Positions 26,747-36,430 of a DNA stretch of 64,000 nt are shown in pieces. The notes beneath the pieces are model-generated. The model had not been told where the DNA came from. It saw nothing but the letters and a program-made list of their open reading frames with translations, and did no database searches. Every line of letters starts with the position of its first letter. Within the stretch, counting starts at the first letter, position 1. Source of the DNA: Sporosarcina sp. PTS2304 (GTDB taxonomy: Bacteria > Bacillota > Bacilli > Bacillales_A > Planococcaceae); assembly GCF_003351785.1 (NCBI RefSeq), contig NZ_CP031230.1:2774501-2838500 (forward strand), read 5' to 3'. The position numbers were made by a program, and so were the translations under genes.

Positions 26747-28159
26747 ATGGCTAGAAAAGAGAAGTCTAAAGGAATAAACTTCCCTCACGTGTATATTATG
26801 TTCCTGATCGTTATGCTGATTGTTGTAGCACTTTCTTGGATTGTGCCTAGTGGGGAATATGAGCGCACGGTAGATCCTGACACAGGAATTGAAGTACTGA
26901 ATACAGATAAATTTACCTACGTTGATAATGTGGATCCCATTTCATTTATGGATTTTTTCACTGCACTGCATAATGGGGTTGTACAATCTGCAGATATTAT
27001 TGTAATGTTACTTTTTGCTAGCGGAGCGTTATATATTCTTGAAACATCTGGGGCTATTGCAGCCGGTATTCATAAATTGTTGCGAGTAGCGGCTGGTAAA
27101 GAAAAACTCATTATCATTGCTTTGCTTGTACTGTTCTCTATCATGGGAACGATCGGATTTGGTGAAGGTGGTATCCCTTTTATTCCGTTAGCTATGGCTG
27201 TCGTCATGGGTATGGGATATGACAGAATTACAGCGTTTGCTACCGCTACAGTCGGTCTTGCCATCGGGTTTACAGCAGGAGTGGTGAATTTCTACACAAC
27301 AGGAGTCAGTCAAACGGTAGTAGGTTTACCTATCTATTCTGGCTTGAGCTTCCGTATCGTATCTCTAGTTATTTTTGTTGCCATTTCGATCGTCTATATT
27401 CTCCGTTACGCTAATAAAACAAAACTTGATCCTACAAAAAGTATTGTATTTGAAGAATACAGAGAGCAATTAGCAGACAATAAAGAAGCTGAGTACGAAG
27501 AAGAGACCTTAACACTGTCTAGAAAAATTGCTTTACTAGGACTTGTAGGTGTTCTCATAGGAAGTGCTTTTGGAGCCATTAAACTAGGCTGGGGCATGCC
27601 AGAACTATCTGCCGTTTATGCAATTTATGCGGTCTTCCTCGTCATCATTTTACGTTTGAAGCCGAGTGAAGCAGCAGCTAATTTCGGGACTGGTGCTGCG
27701 CGATTATTACCTACTGGTTTAGCTATCGGTTTCGCCCGATCCGTCATGATCTTAATGACACAAGCTAAAATTATTGATACCGCCGTCCATTCACTGTCTG
27801 AGTTATTACTAAATACGGGAATGGTCATTACCTTACTCGTTCTATTCTTAGTCGTTATATTCTTTAACTTCTTCGTTGTATCAGGTAGTGGTAAAGCATT
27901 GATTCTTATGCCTATTATGGGGCCATTAGGAAAAATACTAGGGATCAATCAACAAGTTATGGTTGTCGTTTATCAATTTGGTGATGGGTTTACGAACTAT
28001 TTATGGCCTACATCAGGCGGACTCATGGCCGCTCTCGGTATGGCAAATGTAAACTATGCGGATTGGGTTAAATTTTCGTTAAAGTTATTCTTATTGCTAC
28101 ATTTCGCTGGTTTCATTTTAATTTTGATCGCAAATTATATAGGTTTAGGCCCTGCATAA
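26747..28159 (+). CDS. YfcC-family membrane transporter
   Basis: This 470-aa carrier with about twelve membrane segments belongs to the YfcC/DcuC-like family, whose members move carboxylates, short-chain acids or amino-acid derivatives. Visible features are WIVPSGEYER after helix 1, the re-entrant region FGEGGIPFIPLAMAVVMGMGYD and a C-terminal VSGSGKALILMPIMGPL motif. I start at ATG 26747, which has CGGAGGAAAACAG before it; an upstream ATG at 26723 has no such site. Sitting between two M20 amidohydrolases, it likely imports their substrate. Confidence 0.85.
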   Translation: MARKEKSKGINFPHVYIMFLIVMLIVVALSWIVPSGEYERTVDPDTGIEVLNTDKFTYVDNVDPISFMDFFTALHNGVVQSADIIVMLLFASGALYILETSGAIAAGIHKLLRVAAGKEKLIIIALLVLFSIMGTIGFGEGGIPFIPLAMAVVMGMGYDRITAFATATVGLAIGFTAGVVNFYTTGVSQTVVGLPIYSGLSFRIVSLVIFVAISIVYILRYANKTKLDPTKSIVFEEYREQLADNKEAEYEEETLTLSRKIALLGLVGVLIGSAFGAIKLGWGMPELSAVYAIYAVFLVIILRLKPSEAAANFGTGAARLLPTGLAIGFARSVMILMTQAKIIDTAVHSLSELLLNTGMVITLLVLFLVVIFFNFFVVSGSGKALILMPIMGPLGKILGINQQVMVVVYQFGDGFTNYLWPTSGGLMAALGMANVNYADWVKFSLKLFLLLHFAGFILILIANYIGLGPA

Positions 28160-28208
28160 GTAGCAGTCCCCTATTCTGCCGATAAGTAAAACAAAAGGAG
28201 AGGTCATC

Positions 28209-29438
28209 ATGGTCAATCTTTTCGAAGAAGTACATGCATACGAGGAACAAATTATAAAGGATCGTCGTTATTTACATCAACATCCTGAACTGGGATTTGA
28301 ACTTCCTAACACTCAAAAATATATTCAACAACGATTAGACGAAATTGGAATCGAACACAAATCATGTGGAACCGTACCACCTGAAGTCTCGGAAAAATTT
28401 GCCGGGGCAGGTTTCCCTAAACAGACACAATGCACAGGAATTGTTGCAACGATAGGCACAGGATCCCCTTGCATTTTACTGCGCGCAGATATGGATGCAC
28501 TGCCTATTCACGAAGAAGTAGACGTGGATTTCAAGTCTACGAAAAAAGGGTTGATGCATGCATGCGGTCACGATTCACACGTGGCTATGCTACTCGGTGC
28601 AGCGGAGCTATTGAAAAAGCATGAGGCGTCACTTGAAGGGACAGTAAAGTTATTCTTTCAGCCAGGCGAAGAATGGGGATATGGATCGAAGCTCATGATT
28701 GACGATGGAGCGCTTGAAAATCCAACAGTCGATGCAGCATTCGGAATTCACATTATGCCTGACCAGGAAGCAGGAACTCTATCGGTTCGGAAAGGGACCC
28801 TTACCCAAGCGATGGACACGTATATGGTAGACATTACAGGATACGGTGGTCATAGCTCGCAGCCTCATAAAACAATTGACGCGAATATGATTATGAATCA
28901 ATTGTATACTAGCTTAAATTTATTAATGACGCGCGAATCACCGCCTGATCAATCAGTGACATTCTCCATCGGTTCAATGAGTGGTGGAACAGTAACGAAC
29001 GTCATACCTGAAAAAGCGACATTAAGCGGTAATATGCGAAGTTATGATCAAAAGTCTAGAGATCATTTATGTGAAAGAATTCCTGAAATGATCGACCACG
29101 TTGTAAAAGCTTGGAGAGGAAACTATGAAATTACGGAATTCCATACTCCTACCACTTACAACGATCCTGACTTCATCGACTCTATTACACCCTTTATGGA
29201 AGAAGTGATAGGTAGCGAGAATATGGTAGACACTGGACCACTAAGCGGTTCGGAAGATTTCTCTTATATTTCTCAACTAGTTCCTTCCGCATTTGTCGTG
29301 CTGGGTACCGGAAAAGAAGGAGCCGCTCCCGTTCACAATCCGCGTATGTTCCAGCAAGAAGATATATTCAAGTACGGTGCCGCTCTGCACGCAAATGTAG
29401 CGATGGAATGGCTCGCCGCACAACGTAAAGCTGACTGA
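28209..29438 (+). CDS. M20-family amidohydrolase, second copy
   Basis: This 409-aa M20D metalloamidase is distinct from the first copy in the cluster and longer. Motifs: HPELGFELPNTQ, RADMDALPIHEE, MHACGHDSHVAMLLGAA, FQPGEEWGYGSKLM, GIHIMPDQEAGT and GPLSGSEDFSYIS. An insertion near residue 55 (GTVPPEVSEKFAGAGFPKQT) lengthens it relative to hippurate hydrolases. AAAAGGAGAGG precedes the ATG. It is the last gene of the GntR-linked cluster and ends at a CAGGCAG-type terminator. Two enzymes of one family suggest different acyl or amino-acid specificities. Confidence 0.88.
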   Translation: MVNLFEEVHAYEEQIIKDRRYLHQHPELGFELPNTQKYIQQRLDEIGIEHKSCGTVPPEVSEKFAGAGFPKQTQCTGIVATIGTGSPCILLRADMDALPIHEEVDVDFKSTKKGLMHACGHDSHVAMLLGAAELLKKHEASLEGTVKLFFQPGEEWGYGSKLMIDDGALENPTVDAAFGIHIMPDQEAGTLSVRKGTLTQAMDTYMVDITGYGGHSSQPHKTIDANMIMNQLYTSLNLLMTRESPPDQSVTFSIGSMSGGTVTNVIPEKATLSGNMRSYDQKSRDHLCERIPEMIDHVVKAWRGNYEITEFHTPTTYNDPDFIDSITPFMEEVIGSENMVDTGPLSGSEDFSYISQLVPSAFVVLGTGKEGAAPVHNPRMFQQEDIFKYGAALHANVAMEWLAAQRKAD

Positions 29439-29451
29439 CATCCACTACATG

Positions 29452-29492
29452 AAACAGGCAGAGAAAAACTATTCGTTTTTCTCTGCCTGTTT
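29452..29492. terminator. Bidirectional terminator, CAGGCAG family copy 3
   Basis: Perfect 17-bp arms (AAACAGGCAGAGAAAAA) enclose loop CTATTCG between the convergent M20 and cyclophilin genes. The loop is identical to that at 11784-11824. Confidence 0.88.
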
Positions 29493-29555
29493 TCTATATA
29501 GGTGTAATGGAAAGCGACTATTAACTCTCTGCATTACAGTTCACTCATCTTACAA

Positions 29556-30218
29556 TCAATCATTCACTACAGGCGCCGGATAGTCAAAACCTTTCGTATC
29601 CACTTCCACCTTTTTCATCTTCTGATCTTCTAAAGGCTTGTCCATTGGATCACGTTCAGCTACAACAATCGCATCAACTGTTTCCATACCTTCAATCACT
29701 TTACCAAAAGCAGCATAATCACCGTCAAGCTGTGCTGTATCTGCGGTCATGATGAAAAACTGAGAACCAGCAGAGTTCGGCTCCCCTGTCCGGGCCATCG
29801 AAACGACTCCACGTTCATGCAGAAGATTATTTTCAAATCCGTTCGAAGTAAATTCACCATCAATTGAATACCCCGGCCCACCAGAACCATTGCCCGCCGA
29901 ATCCCCTCCTTGGATCATGAAATCAGGAATGACGCGGTGGAAAATCAGACCGTCATAATAGCCCTCTTCTACTAATGAAACAAAGTTCGCCACGGTATTA
30001 GGCGCTACTGCAGGCTCCAACTCCATAACAATTTGTTCATCATTTTCCATCGTAATCGTCACGATTGGATTTTCTTTTACTTCCTTTGAATAATTACTAT
30101 TGTCTACTGGTTGTTCTGTCGTTTCTTCTGGTTCTTCTGTTTTTGTTCCACAGCTTGCTAAAATTAGTGTGAGTGCCACTAAAAATAAAAGCAGGGAGAG
30201 TGTTTTGTGCTTCAACAT
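29556..30218 (-). CDS. Peptidyl-prolyl cis-trans isomerase lipoprotein (cyclophilin type)
   Basis: This 220-aa extracytoplasmic lipoprotein has a lipobox LASCG near residue 23, an acidic linker (TKTEEPEETTEQP) and a cyclophilin domain. Typical stretches are NFVSLVEEGYYDGLIFHRVIPDFMIQGGD, RTGEPNSAGSQFFIMT and AAFGKVIEGMETVDAI. It should assist folding of exported proteins. I start at ATG 30218, behind AAAGGAG at 9 nt. A longer frame to 30284 would overlap the HxlR gene and bury the signal peptide. Unlike PrsA it is not of the parvulin fold. Confidence 0.93.
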   Translation of the reverse strand: MLKHKTLSLLLFLVALTLILASCGTKTEEPEETTEQPVDNSNYSKEVKENPIVTITMENDEQIVMELEPAVAPNTVANFVSLVEEGYYDGLIFHRVIPDFMIQGGDSAGNGSGGPGYSIDGEFTSNGFENNLLHERGVVSMARTGEPNSAGSQFFIMTADTAQLDGDYAAFGKVIEGMETVDAIVVAERDPMDKPLEDQKMKKVEVDTKGFDYPAPVVND

Positions 30219-30252
30219 CTTATTCAGCTCCTTTATAAGATTAGTGTAGTAG

Positions 30253-30612
30253 TTATGATTTCTTTTTGCTAGCTTCATTTTCAACTACTTTACTAAATTG
30301 GTCACCCCAATTACAAATAGACGTAACGACAGGCTCTAATAGAAGACCAATCTCACTCAGTTGATACTCTACTTTAGGTGGAACAACAGGATATACATAG
30401 CGAGTGATGATCTGATCCTCTTCTAATTCTCTAAGTTGTCTAATCAGCATACGTTGGTTAGCATCGGGTAATTTTTTCTCTATCTCGCTTAATCGTAATG
30501 GTGACTTCTGTAATAGACACCAAATGATCGCTATTTTCCAGCGACCTCCAATAACGGATAACGCTAAATCCTTACTCGTAAAATATGTCTTGTCTTTATA
30601 TTCAATCGACAT
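30253..30612 (-). CDS. HxlR-family transcriptional regulator
   Basis: This 119-aa winged-helix protein of the HxlR group includes SVIGGRWKIAIIWCLLQKSPLRLSEIEKKLPDANQRMLIRQLRELEEDQII split over its helices. B. subtilis HxlR activates formaldehyde-assimilation genes in response to formaldehyde. Here the gene is divergent from a formaldehyde dehydrogenase gene, so a similar sensing role is a fair inference. HxlR carries a reactive Cys near the N-terminus that I do not see here; the Cys present is in the first helix (IWCLL). The ATG at 30612 is preferred over GTG at 30621, because AGAGGTG lies 6 nt upstream of the ATG and overlaps the GTG. Confidence 0.85.
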   Translation of the reverse strand: MSIEYKDKTYFTSKDLALSVIGGRWKIAIIWCLLQKSPLRLSEIEKKLPDANQRMLIRQLRELEEDQIITRYVYPVVPPKVEYQLSEIGLLLEPVVTSICNWGDQFSKVVENEASKKKS

Positions 30613-30637
30613 AATTTTCACCTCTTTCTACAACTAT

Positions 30638-30649
30638 CTATGTCCATAG
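30638..30649. promoter_or_regulatory. Candidate HxlR operator in the divergent promoter region
   Basis: The palindrome CTATGTCCATAG lies 26 nt from the HxlR start codon and about 90 nt before adhC. A TATAAT at about 30682-30687 lacks a good -35, consistent with activator dependence. Confidence 0.4.
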
Positions 30650-30677
30650 TGACAAAAGAGTCAGTATTGCATGATGA

Positions 30678-31853
<1,176 letters not shown>

Positions 31854-31857
31854 AATC

Positions 31858-32691
31858 ATGAGTCTAAAACAAGTAGAGCAACGACGTTCTTTCGGCGGAC
31901 AGCAAAACAAGTACACTCATTATTCAGAAGTTCTCAAATGTGATATGACATTCAGTATTTTCTTGCCATCAAATAAAGAACAGAAGGAAATTCCATTACT
32001 TTGGTTTCTTTCAGGATTAACGTGCACAGACGATAACTTTAGCCAGAAAAGTGGCTTTCAAAGCTTGGCAGAGAAGCATCAAGTAGCCGTTATTATCCCG
32101 GATACATCGCCTCGTGGGGAAGATGTTGCGGATGACGATGCGTTTGATCTTGGACAAGGTGCAGGTTTTTATGTGAACGCTACTGAGCAACCTTGGGCTA
32201 CCCATTATCAGATGTATTCATATATTACGGAAGAGTTACACGCGATTGCGACGGATCTCGTGCCGAACTTTTCAGGAAAAGAAAGTATTATGGGGCATTC
32301 CATGGGCGGTTATGGGGCATTGATGATCGGTATGAAAAATGCAGACCGTTTCCAATCGATTTCAGCATTCTCTCCTATTTCCAGTCCCGTTGATGTTCCA
32401 TGGGGCATTAAGGCTTTTACAACGTATCTTGGGGAAGATCAGTCAACTTGGAAGGAATGGGATACTGCAGAGTTAGTGAAACAATCCGGCATCCCGCCAA
32501 TTCTTATTACGCAAGGCACAGCGGATAACTTCTATCCAGAACAGTTGAATGAGAAGCCTTTCCTTGAGAATGCGAAGCAATATGATCAGCCAGTTGAGTA
32601 TAACAAAGTAGAAGGTTACGACCATAGCTACTTTTTCATCTCTTCTTTCTTGGCAGAACACTTTGATTTTCATATGGAAAAGTTAGTATAA
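31858..32691 (+). CDS. fghA: S-formylglutathione hydrolase
   Basis: This 277-aa alpha/beta-fold esterase (esterase D family) hydrolyses S-formylglutathione to formate and glutathione, completing formaldehyde detoxification. Characteristic stretches are LPFLWFLSG-like PLLWFLSGLTCTDDNF, the nucleophile GHSMGGYGAL near residue 147, the acid near QGTADNFYPEQL and the His in VEGYDHSYFFISSFL. Its ATG at 31858 is 4 nt after the adhC stop. The GGAGAG site inside the adhC end decides this start over an overlapping ATG at 31843. frmB is a synonym. Confidence 0.95.
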   Translation: MSLKQVEQRRSFGGQQNKYTHYSEVLKCDMTFSIFLPSNKEQKEIPLLWFLSGLTCTDDNFSQKSGFQSLAEKHQVAVIIPDTSPRGEDVADDDAFDLGQGAGFYVNATEQPWATHYQMYSYITEELHAIATDLVPNFSGKESIMGHSMGGYGALMIGMKNADRFQSISAFSPISSPVDVPWGIKAFTTYLGEDQSTWKEWDTAELVKQSGIPPILITQGTADNFYPEQLNEKPFLENAKQYDQPVEYNKVEGYDHSYFFISSFLAEHFDFHMEKLV

Positions 32692-32720
32692 GATATAGAG
32701 TGAGATGTATACTTCAGGCG

Positions 32721-32753
32721 GGGACATCAGACCGTTGAACTATCTGGTGTCCC
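32721..32753 (+). terminator. Hairpin terminator after fghA
   Basis: GGGACATCAGA pairs with TCTGGTGTCCC (one G-T pair) 30 nt after the stop, followed by TTTCACCTTT. The T tract is short. Confidence 0.65.
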
Positions 32754-32857
32754 TTTCACCTTTAATCTTTACTCTTTATAAGTGGTAGACGAAATAGCGA
32801 AGCCGAACGATCATCGAAAAGCTTTCTTACGTCTACAATTTCTCTTTATCCTACATG

Positions 32858-32885
32858 TCCACATTAATTATAATGTGGATATTTT
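32858..32885 (+). terminator. Hairpin with T tract in the gshF leader
   Basis: CCACATTA pairs with TAATGTGG around ATTA, followed by ATATTTTTG. It lies about 75 nt upstream of gshF. It may terminate read-through from fghA or act in the gshF leader; I cannot tell which. Confidence 0.55.
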
Positions 32886-32957
32886 TGTTTTTACGGGTAT
32901 ATGAACTAAGATAGAAGAATAGACTCAAAAATACAGTACATAGGAGGGACAGTTACA

Positions 32958-35222
32958 ATGGATCTTAAGAAAATGTTAGCCGATGAACGTATTAAGCCAT
33001 ATGTTTTGAAGGCTCGCTACGGCATAGAAAAGGAAGGTCAGCGTGTAGATCTAGAAGGACACTTAGCAACAACAGATCATCCTGCAAATATCGGCATGAG
33101 AGACGAACATCCCTATATTCAACGCGACTTCTCTGAAACACAAATGGAACTGATTACACCTGTCCTCAATACGTTAGATGAATTATTTGATTACCTATCT
33201 GGCATTCATGATGTCGCCTATCGATCGATGGGCGAGAAAGAAATGCTTTGGCCATTGAGCATGCCTCCTGCTCTTCCTGAAAAAGAAGAAGACATTGTGA
33301 TCGCAAAGCTAAACAATTTTGAAAATGTTCTCTATCGTCGTTCACTCGCCAATTCATACGGGCGTCGCAAACAGATGATTTGTGGGATTCATTTCAATTT
33401 TGAGTTCAGTGATGAACTGCTTCGTATGTTGTTTAGTTTGCAATCGGATATTGAAGACTATCAGCAGTTTAAGACAGATATTTATTTGAAACTAACGAGA
33501 AATTACTTATACTATCGTTGGCTCGTGACATATTTCTACGGTGCCTCCCCTACAAGTGAAGCAAACTTCTATGGCTGCGATGACAAACCTAACGAACCTG
33601 TCAGAAGTATCCGCAGCAGTAGATTCGGATACGTCAATCATGACGATGTAAACGTATCGTTCAGTACAATTGAAAAATATATTACAGATTTGTCTTCCGT
33701 AGTGAATAGAGGATTGCTGGTAGAAGAAAAGGAATTTTACACAGCGATGCGTTTACGGGGTAGTGATCGTGTAGCAGATTTCAGGCATACCGGTGTGCGA
33801 TACGTGGAGCTAAGAAATATTGATCTAAATCCATTTGAAACGAATGGTATTAGTCATGAACAAGCGGAATTCCTGCATATCTTCCTTCTCTACCTTCTAC
33901 AAAAAGAAGAAAATCCAGAGTGTGATGAATACGGTAAAGTTGGTGATGCACGAAATGATGTCGTCGCACTTGAACACCCATTGACACACACCCAGTTTGA
34001 AGACGAAGCGCATGAACTTGTGGACGGAATGGAGCAGTTGTCAAAGGATTTGGACTTTCCTGTTTCTGATTCACTCTTTGCAAACCTACGGGCGATGCTT
34101 GCAGACCCTTCGAAAACACTAGCAGGAAGACTGTATGTAGAGAGCGAAAAAACTAGTCAAAGCCAAGTAGCGACAGAAATAGCTAAGAAAACTCACGCAA
34201 AATTGTGGAAGAAACCATATGAATTAACAGGCTTTACAGATATGGAATTATCTACGCAAATTATGATGTTCGATGCTATCCAAAAAGGTATCAAAGTAGA
34301 AGTGCTAGACCGCCACGATCAATTCTTGAAACTGAAACTGCGTGATCACGTGGAATATGTCAAAAATGGGAATATGACGAGTAAAGATACATATGTCTCT
34401 ACTTTGATCATGGAGAATAAAACAGTCACGAAAAAGATTCTTGAAGAAAAAGGCTACCACGTTCCAGCTGGTGACGAATTCAGTACGAAAGAAGAAGCAT
34501 TGCGCGCCTATAAAATGTTTGCTAACACTCCATTTGTAGTGAAGCCGAAAACAACGAATTATGGGCTCGGTATTTCGATCTTCAAAGATGGTGCGAGCTA
34601 TGACGATTATAAATCTGCTGTAGACATTGCATTCAGTGAAGATGACTCTATTTTAGTAGAAGACTTCCTCGTAGGAACGGAGTATCGATTCTTTGTTCTA
34701 CATGACAAAGTATTAGCCGTCATGCTACGTGTCCCGGCAAATGTCACAGGCGATGGCAAACAAACAATTACGGAACTAGTCAACGCAAAGAATGAAGACC
34801 CTCTGCGGGGTACTGATCACCGGACACCGTTGGAATTGATCCAACTTGGTGAACTAGAGATCCTCATGTTAAAAGGTCAAGGATACCAACTGGATTCTAT
34901 ACCGCGAGAAGGTGAAATCGTTTATCTGCGTGAAAATTCCAATGTTAGTACAGGCGGAGATTCAATCGATGTCACAGACCAGATTTCTGAAGACTATAAA
35001 AAAATAGCAGTCGACGCAGTAGCTGCGCTCGGCGCTAAGATTAGCGGAATCGATTTAATCATTGAAGACGCCGATGTTCTCGCTACTGAGCCGAACGCGT
35101 ATGGAATTATTGAAGCAAATTTTAATCCGTCGATGTATATGCACATTTATCCGTACAAAGGAAAGTCTAGACGGTTAACAACGGATATACTGCACTATCT
35201 ATTCCCTGAACTCGACTCATGA
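32958..35222 (+). CDS. gshF: Bifunctional glutamate-cysteine ligase / glutathione synthetase
   Basis: This 754-aa fusion enzyme makes glutathione in two ATP-dependent steps. The N-terminal gamma-glutamylcysteine ligase domain (about 1-400) has RYGIEKEGQRVD, HPYIQRDFSETQMELITP and ICGIHFNFEFSD. The C-terminal ATP-grasp domain (about 480-750) has FVVKPKTTNYGLGISIF, ILVEDFLVGTEYRFFVL and IIEANFNPSMYMHIYPY. Fused GshF is patchily distributed in Firmicutes and often acquired by transfer. It lies just downstream of the glutathione-dependent adhC-fghA pair, so supply and use of the thiol are linked. A strong AGGAGGG precedes the ATG. gshAB is a synonym. Confidence 0.97.
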   Translation: MDLKKMLADERIKPYVLKARYGIEKEGQRVDLEGHLATTDHPANIGMRDEHPYIQRDFSETQMELITPVLNTLDELFDYLSGIHDVAYRSMGEKEMLWPLSMPPALPEKEEDIVIAKLNNFENVLYRRSLANSYGRRKQMICGIHFNFEFSDELLRMLFSLQSDIEDYQQFKTDIYLKLTRNYLYYRWLVTYFYGASPTSEANFYGCDDKPNEPVRSIRSSRFGYVNHDDVNVSFSTIEKYITDLSSVVNRGLLVEEKEFYTAMRLRGSDRVADFRHTGVRYVELRNIDLNPFETNGISHEQAEFLHIFLLYLLQKEENPECDEYGKVGDARNDVVALEHPLTHTQFEDEAHELVDGMEQLSKDLDFPVSDSLFANLRAMLADPSKTLAGRLYVESEKTSQSQVATEIAKKTHAKLWKKPYELTGFTDMELSTQIMMFDAIQKGIKVEVLDRHDQFLKLKLRDHVEYVKNGNMTSKDTYVSTLIMENKTVTKKILEEKGYHVPAGDEFSTKEEALRAYKMFANTPFVVKPKTTNYGLGISIFKDGASYDDYKSAVDIAFSEDDSILVEDFLVGTEYRFFVLHDKVLAVMLRVPANVTGDGKQTITELVNAKNEDPLRGTDHRTPLELIQLGELEILMLKGQGYQLDSIPREGEIVYLRENSNVSTGGDSIDVTDQISEDYKKIAVDAVAALGAKISGIDLIIEDADVLATEPNAYGIIEANFNPSMYMHIYPYKGKSRRLTTDILHYLFPELDS

Positions 35223-35244
35223 TAACGGATGACCTTTTCTTTTG

Positions 35245-35460
35245 TGGTGTAGCAAAGTAGTATACTCGTTAGGATTCTCCCTACAGAACCGGACGCTTTC
35301 CTGAGGGCACGCGGCGGAGTCGCCGGTTCTTCCGGGAGAATCCTTAAATTTGTGTCGGGAAGTTAGTTCGTGTTCGTCCAGAAATAGGGTATGGTAAGTG
35401 ACTTCTCCTTTACAGTGCCTCATTCCACCTTTAAAAACGATCACACCCTAGTCAAACTCG
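35245..35460 (+). repeat. Composite dispersed repeat, copy C (minimal type I hairpin)
   Basis: A compact type I hairpin at 35271-35344 (AGGATTCTCCC ... GGGAGAATCCT) has its interior reduced to the GAGGGCACGCGGCGGAGTCGCC core. It is followed by the family spacer start (GTTCGTCCAGAAATAGG, TATGGTAAGTGACTTCTCC). The type II part is absent. It begins within a few tens of nt of the gshF stop. The remaining sequence to 35509 shows only a GAGAGGAAG site for the next gene. Confidence 0.85.
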
Positions 35461-35509
35461 CTTTTAAATACTATAGTTTATTAACGGACGTGTAAGAGAG
35501 GAAGATTAT

Positions 35510-36325
35510 ATGATTGCACTAAATTATGGGAAATACCAAGCTCCTGCCTTATTGCTTCAGATCATCGAGCTACAAGAAGCTTTAACAAACGAAGAATTAC
35601 TACCGTATGGGGATTTACTTGGCTACTTCTTTTCACTAGAAGGGTTGGATTCCCGCTACTTGAACACACCTTTAGATGTTATTTCATTTGCAAGAACTGG
35701 CGTAGATGGTATTCACTTTGGATTTTTAACGGACTTTGGACAAGTAGCAAGCTTAGAAACTGCTTATATCGTACGTGTCTCACCAATGGATTATAGTCAA
35801 CCGGTTACACTAGCTGCGAAAAATCTACGAGACTTTTTGAAGATTATTTTCTTCTATCCAGAAGCTATGGATATGTTGGATAGTATGCAAGTGAGCGAGG
35901 TATCATTGGCTACGCACGCAATTGACTCAAACGAAAGACGAGTGATCGAGCGTATAGAAAAGCTCATACCTTCCAATCCACCACTCTCTTTCATTGCCTA
36001 CTACAAAGATATGATGAACACACGTAGAAATGAAGTAGTTCTTTCTACAGAAGATACGATTGGAATCGTTTCGCCTCAAGCCGTTCATACTAGCAGTGAT
36101 ACAAGCCCTTTTACATTACCTGCTATTGAACATATGGACATAGTTGCAGTTCAACAGTTCTTTCGTACAGCCTCTTATGAAGAAAAACTAGCCTTCATTC
36201 GCGATGGTCAATCGAAAGGATTATTTTTTGAGAATGAATCATTACAATCTTATGTAAAAAAGCAGTTGGTTTTACTAGGTTTGGATGATGAAGCGAAGCG
36301 TATTTCTTATCCGAAGACGTTGTAA
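35510..36325 (+). CDS. Protein of unknown function (271 aa)
   Basis: I do not recognise this soluble protein. It has no signal peptide, membrane segment or obvious catalytic motif. The N-terminal half contains TPLDVISFARTGVDGIHFGFLTDFG and VSPMDYSQPVTLAAKNLRDFLKI, a pattern loosely reminiscent of SMI1/KNR4-like (SUKH) proteins, though not enough to assign. The C-terminal part is helical and charged. GAGAGGAAG lies 7 nt before the ATG and codon use looks like its neighbours, so the gene is real. It stands alone between a repeat copy and a convergent sigma-factor operon. Confidence 0.75.
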   Translation: MIALNYGKYQAPALLLQIIELQEALTNEELLPYGDLLGYFFSLEGLDSRYLNTPLDVISFARTGVDGIHFGFLTDFGQVASLETAYIVRVSPMDYSQPVTLAAKNLRDFLKIIFFYPEAMDMLDSMQVSEVSLATHAIDSNERRVIERIEKLIPSNPPLSFIAYYKDMMNTRRNEVVLSTEDTIGIVSPQAVHTSSDTSPFTLPAIEHMDIVAVQQFFRTASYEEKLAFIRDGQSKGLFFENESLQSYVKKQLVLLGLDDEAKRISYPKTL

Positions 36326-36330
36326 TGGAG

Positions 36331-36370
36331 GACTCTCTCCAGAATATATTTGGAGGTTCTGGAAAGAGTC
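36331..36370. terminator. Hairpin between convergent genes
   Basis: GACTCTCTCCAGAA pairs with TTCTGGAAAGAGTC almost perfectly, 5 nt after the unknown-function gene. There is no T tract, so termination efficiency is doubtful. Confidence 0.55.
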
Positions 36371-36430
36371 AGATTACTTGTAGGACGATTCAGCATAATA
36401 TGTTCACATACAGTTTGATTTAATCCCTAT

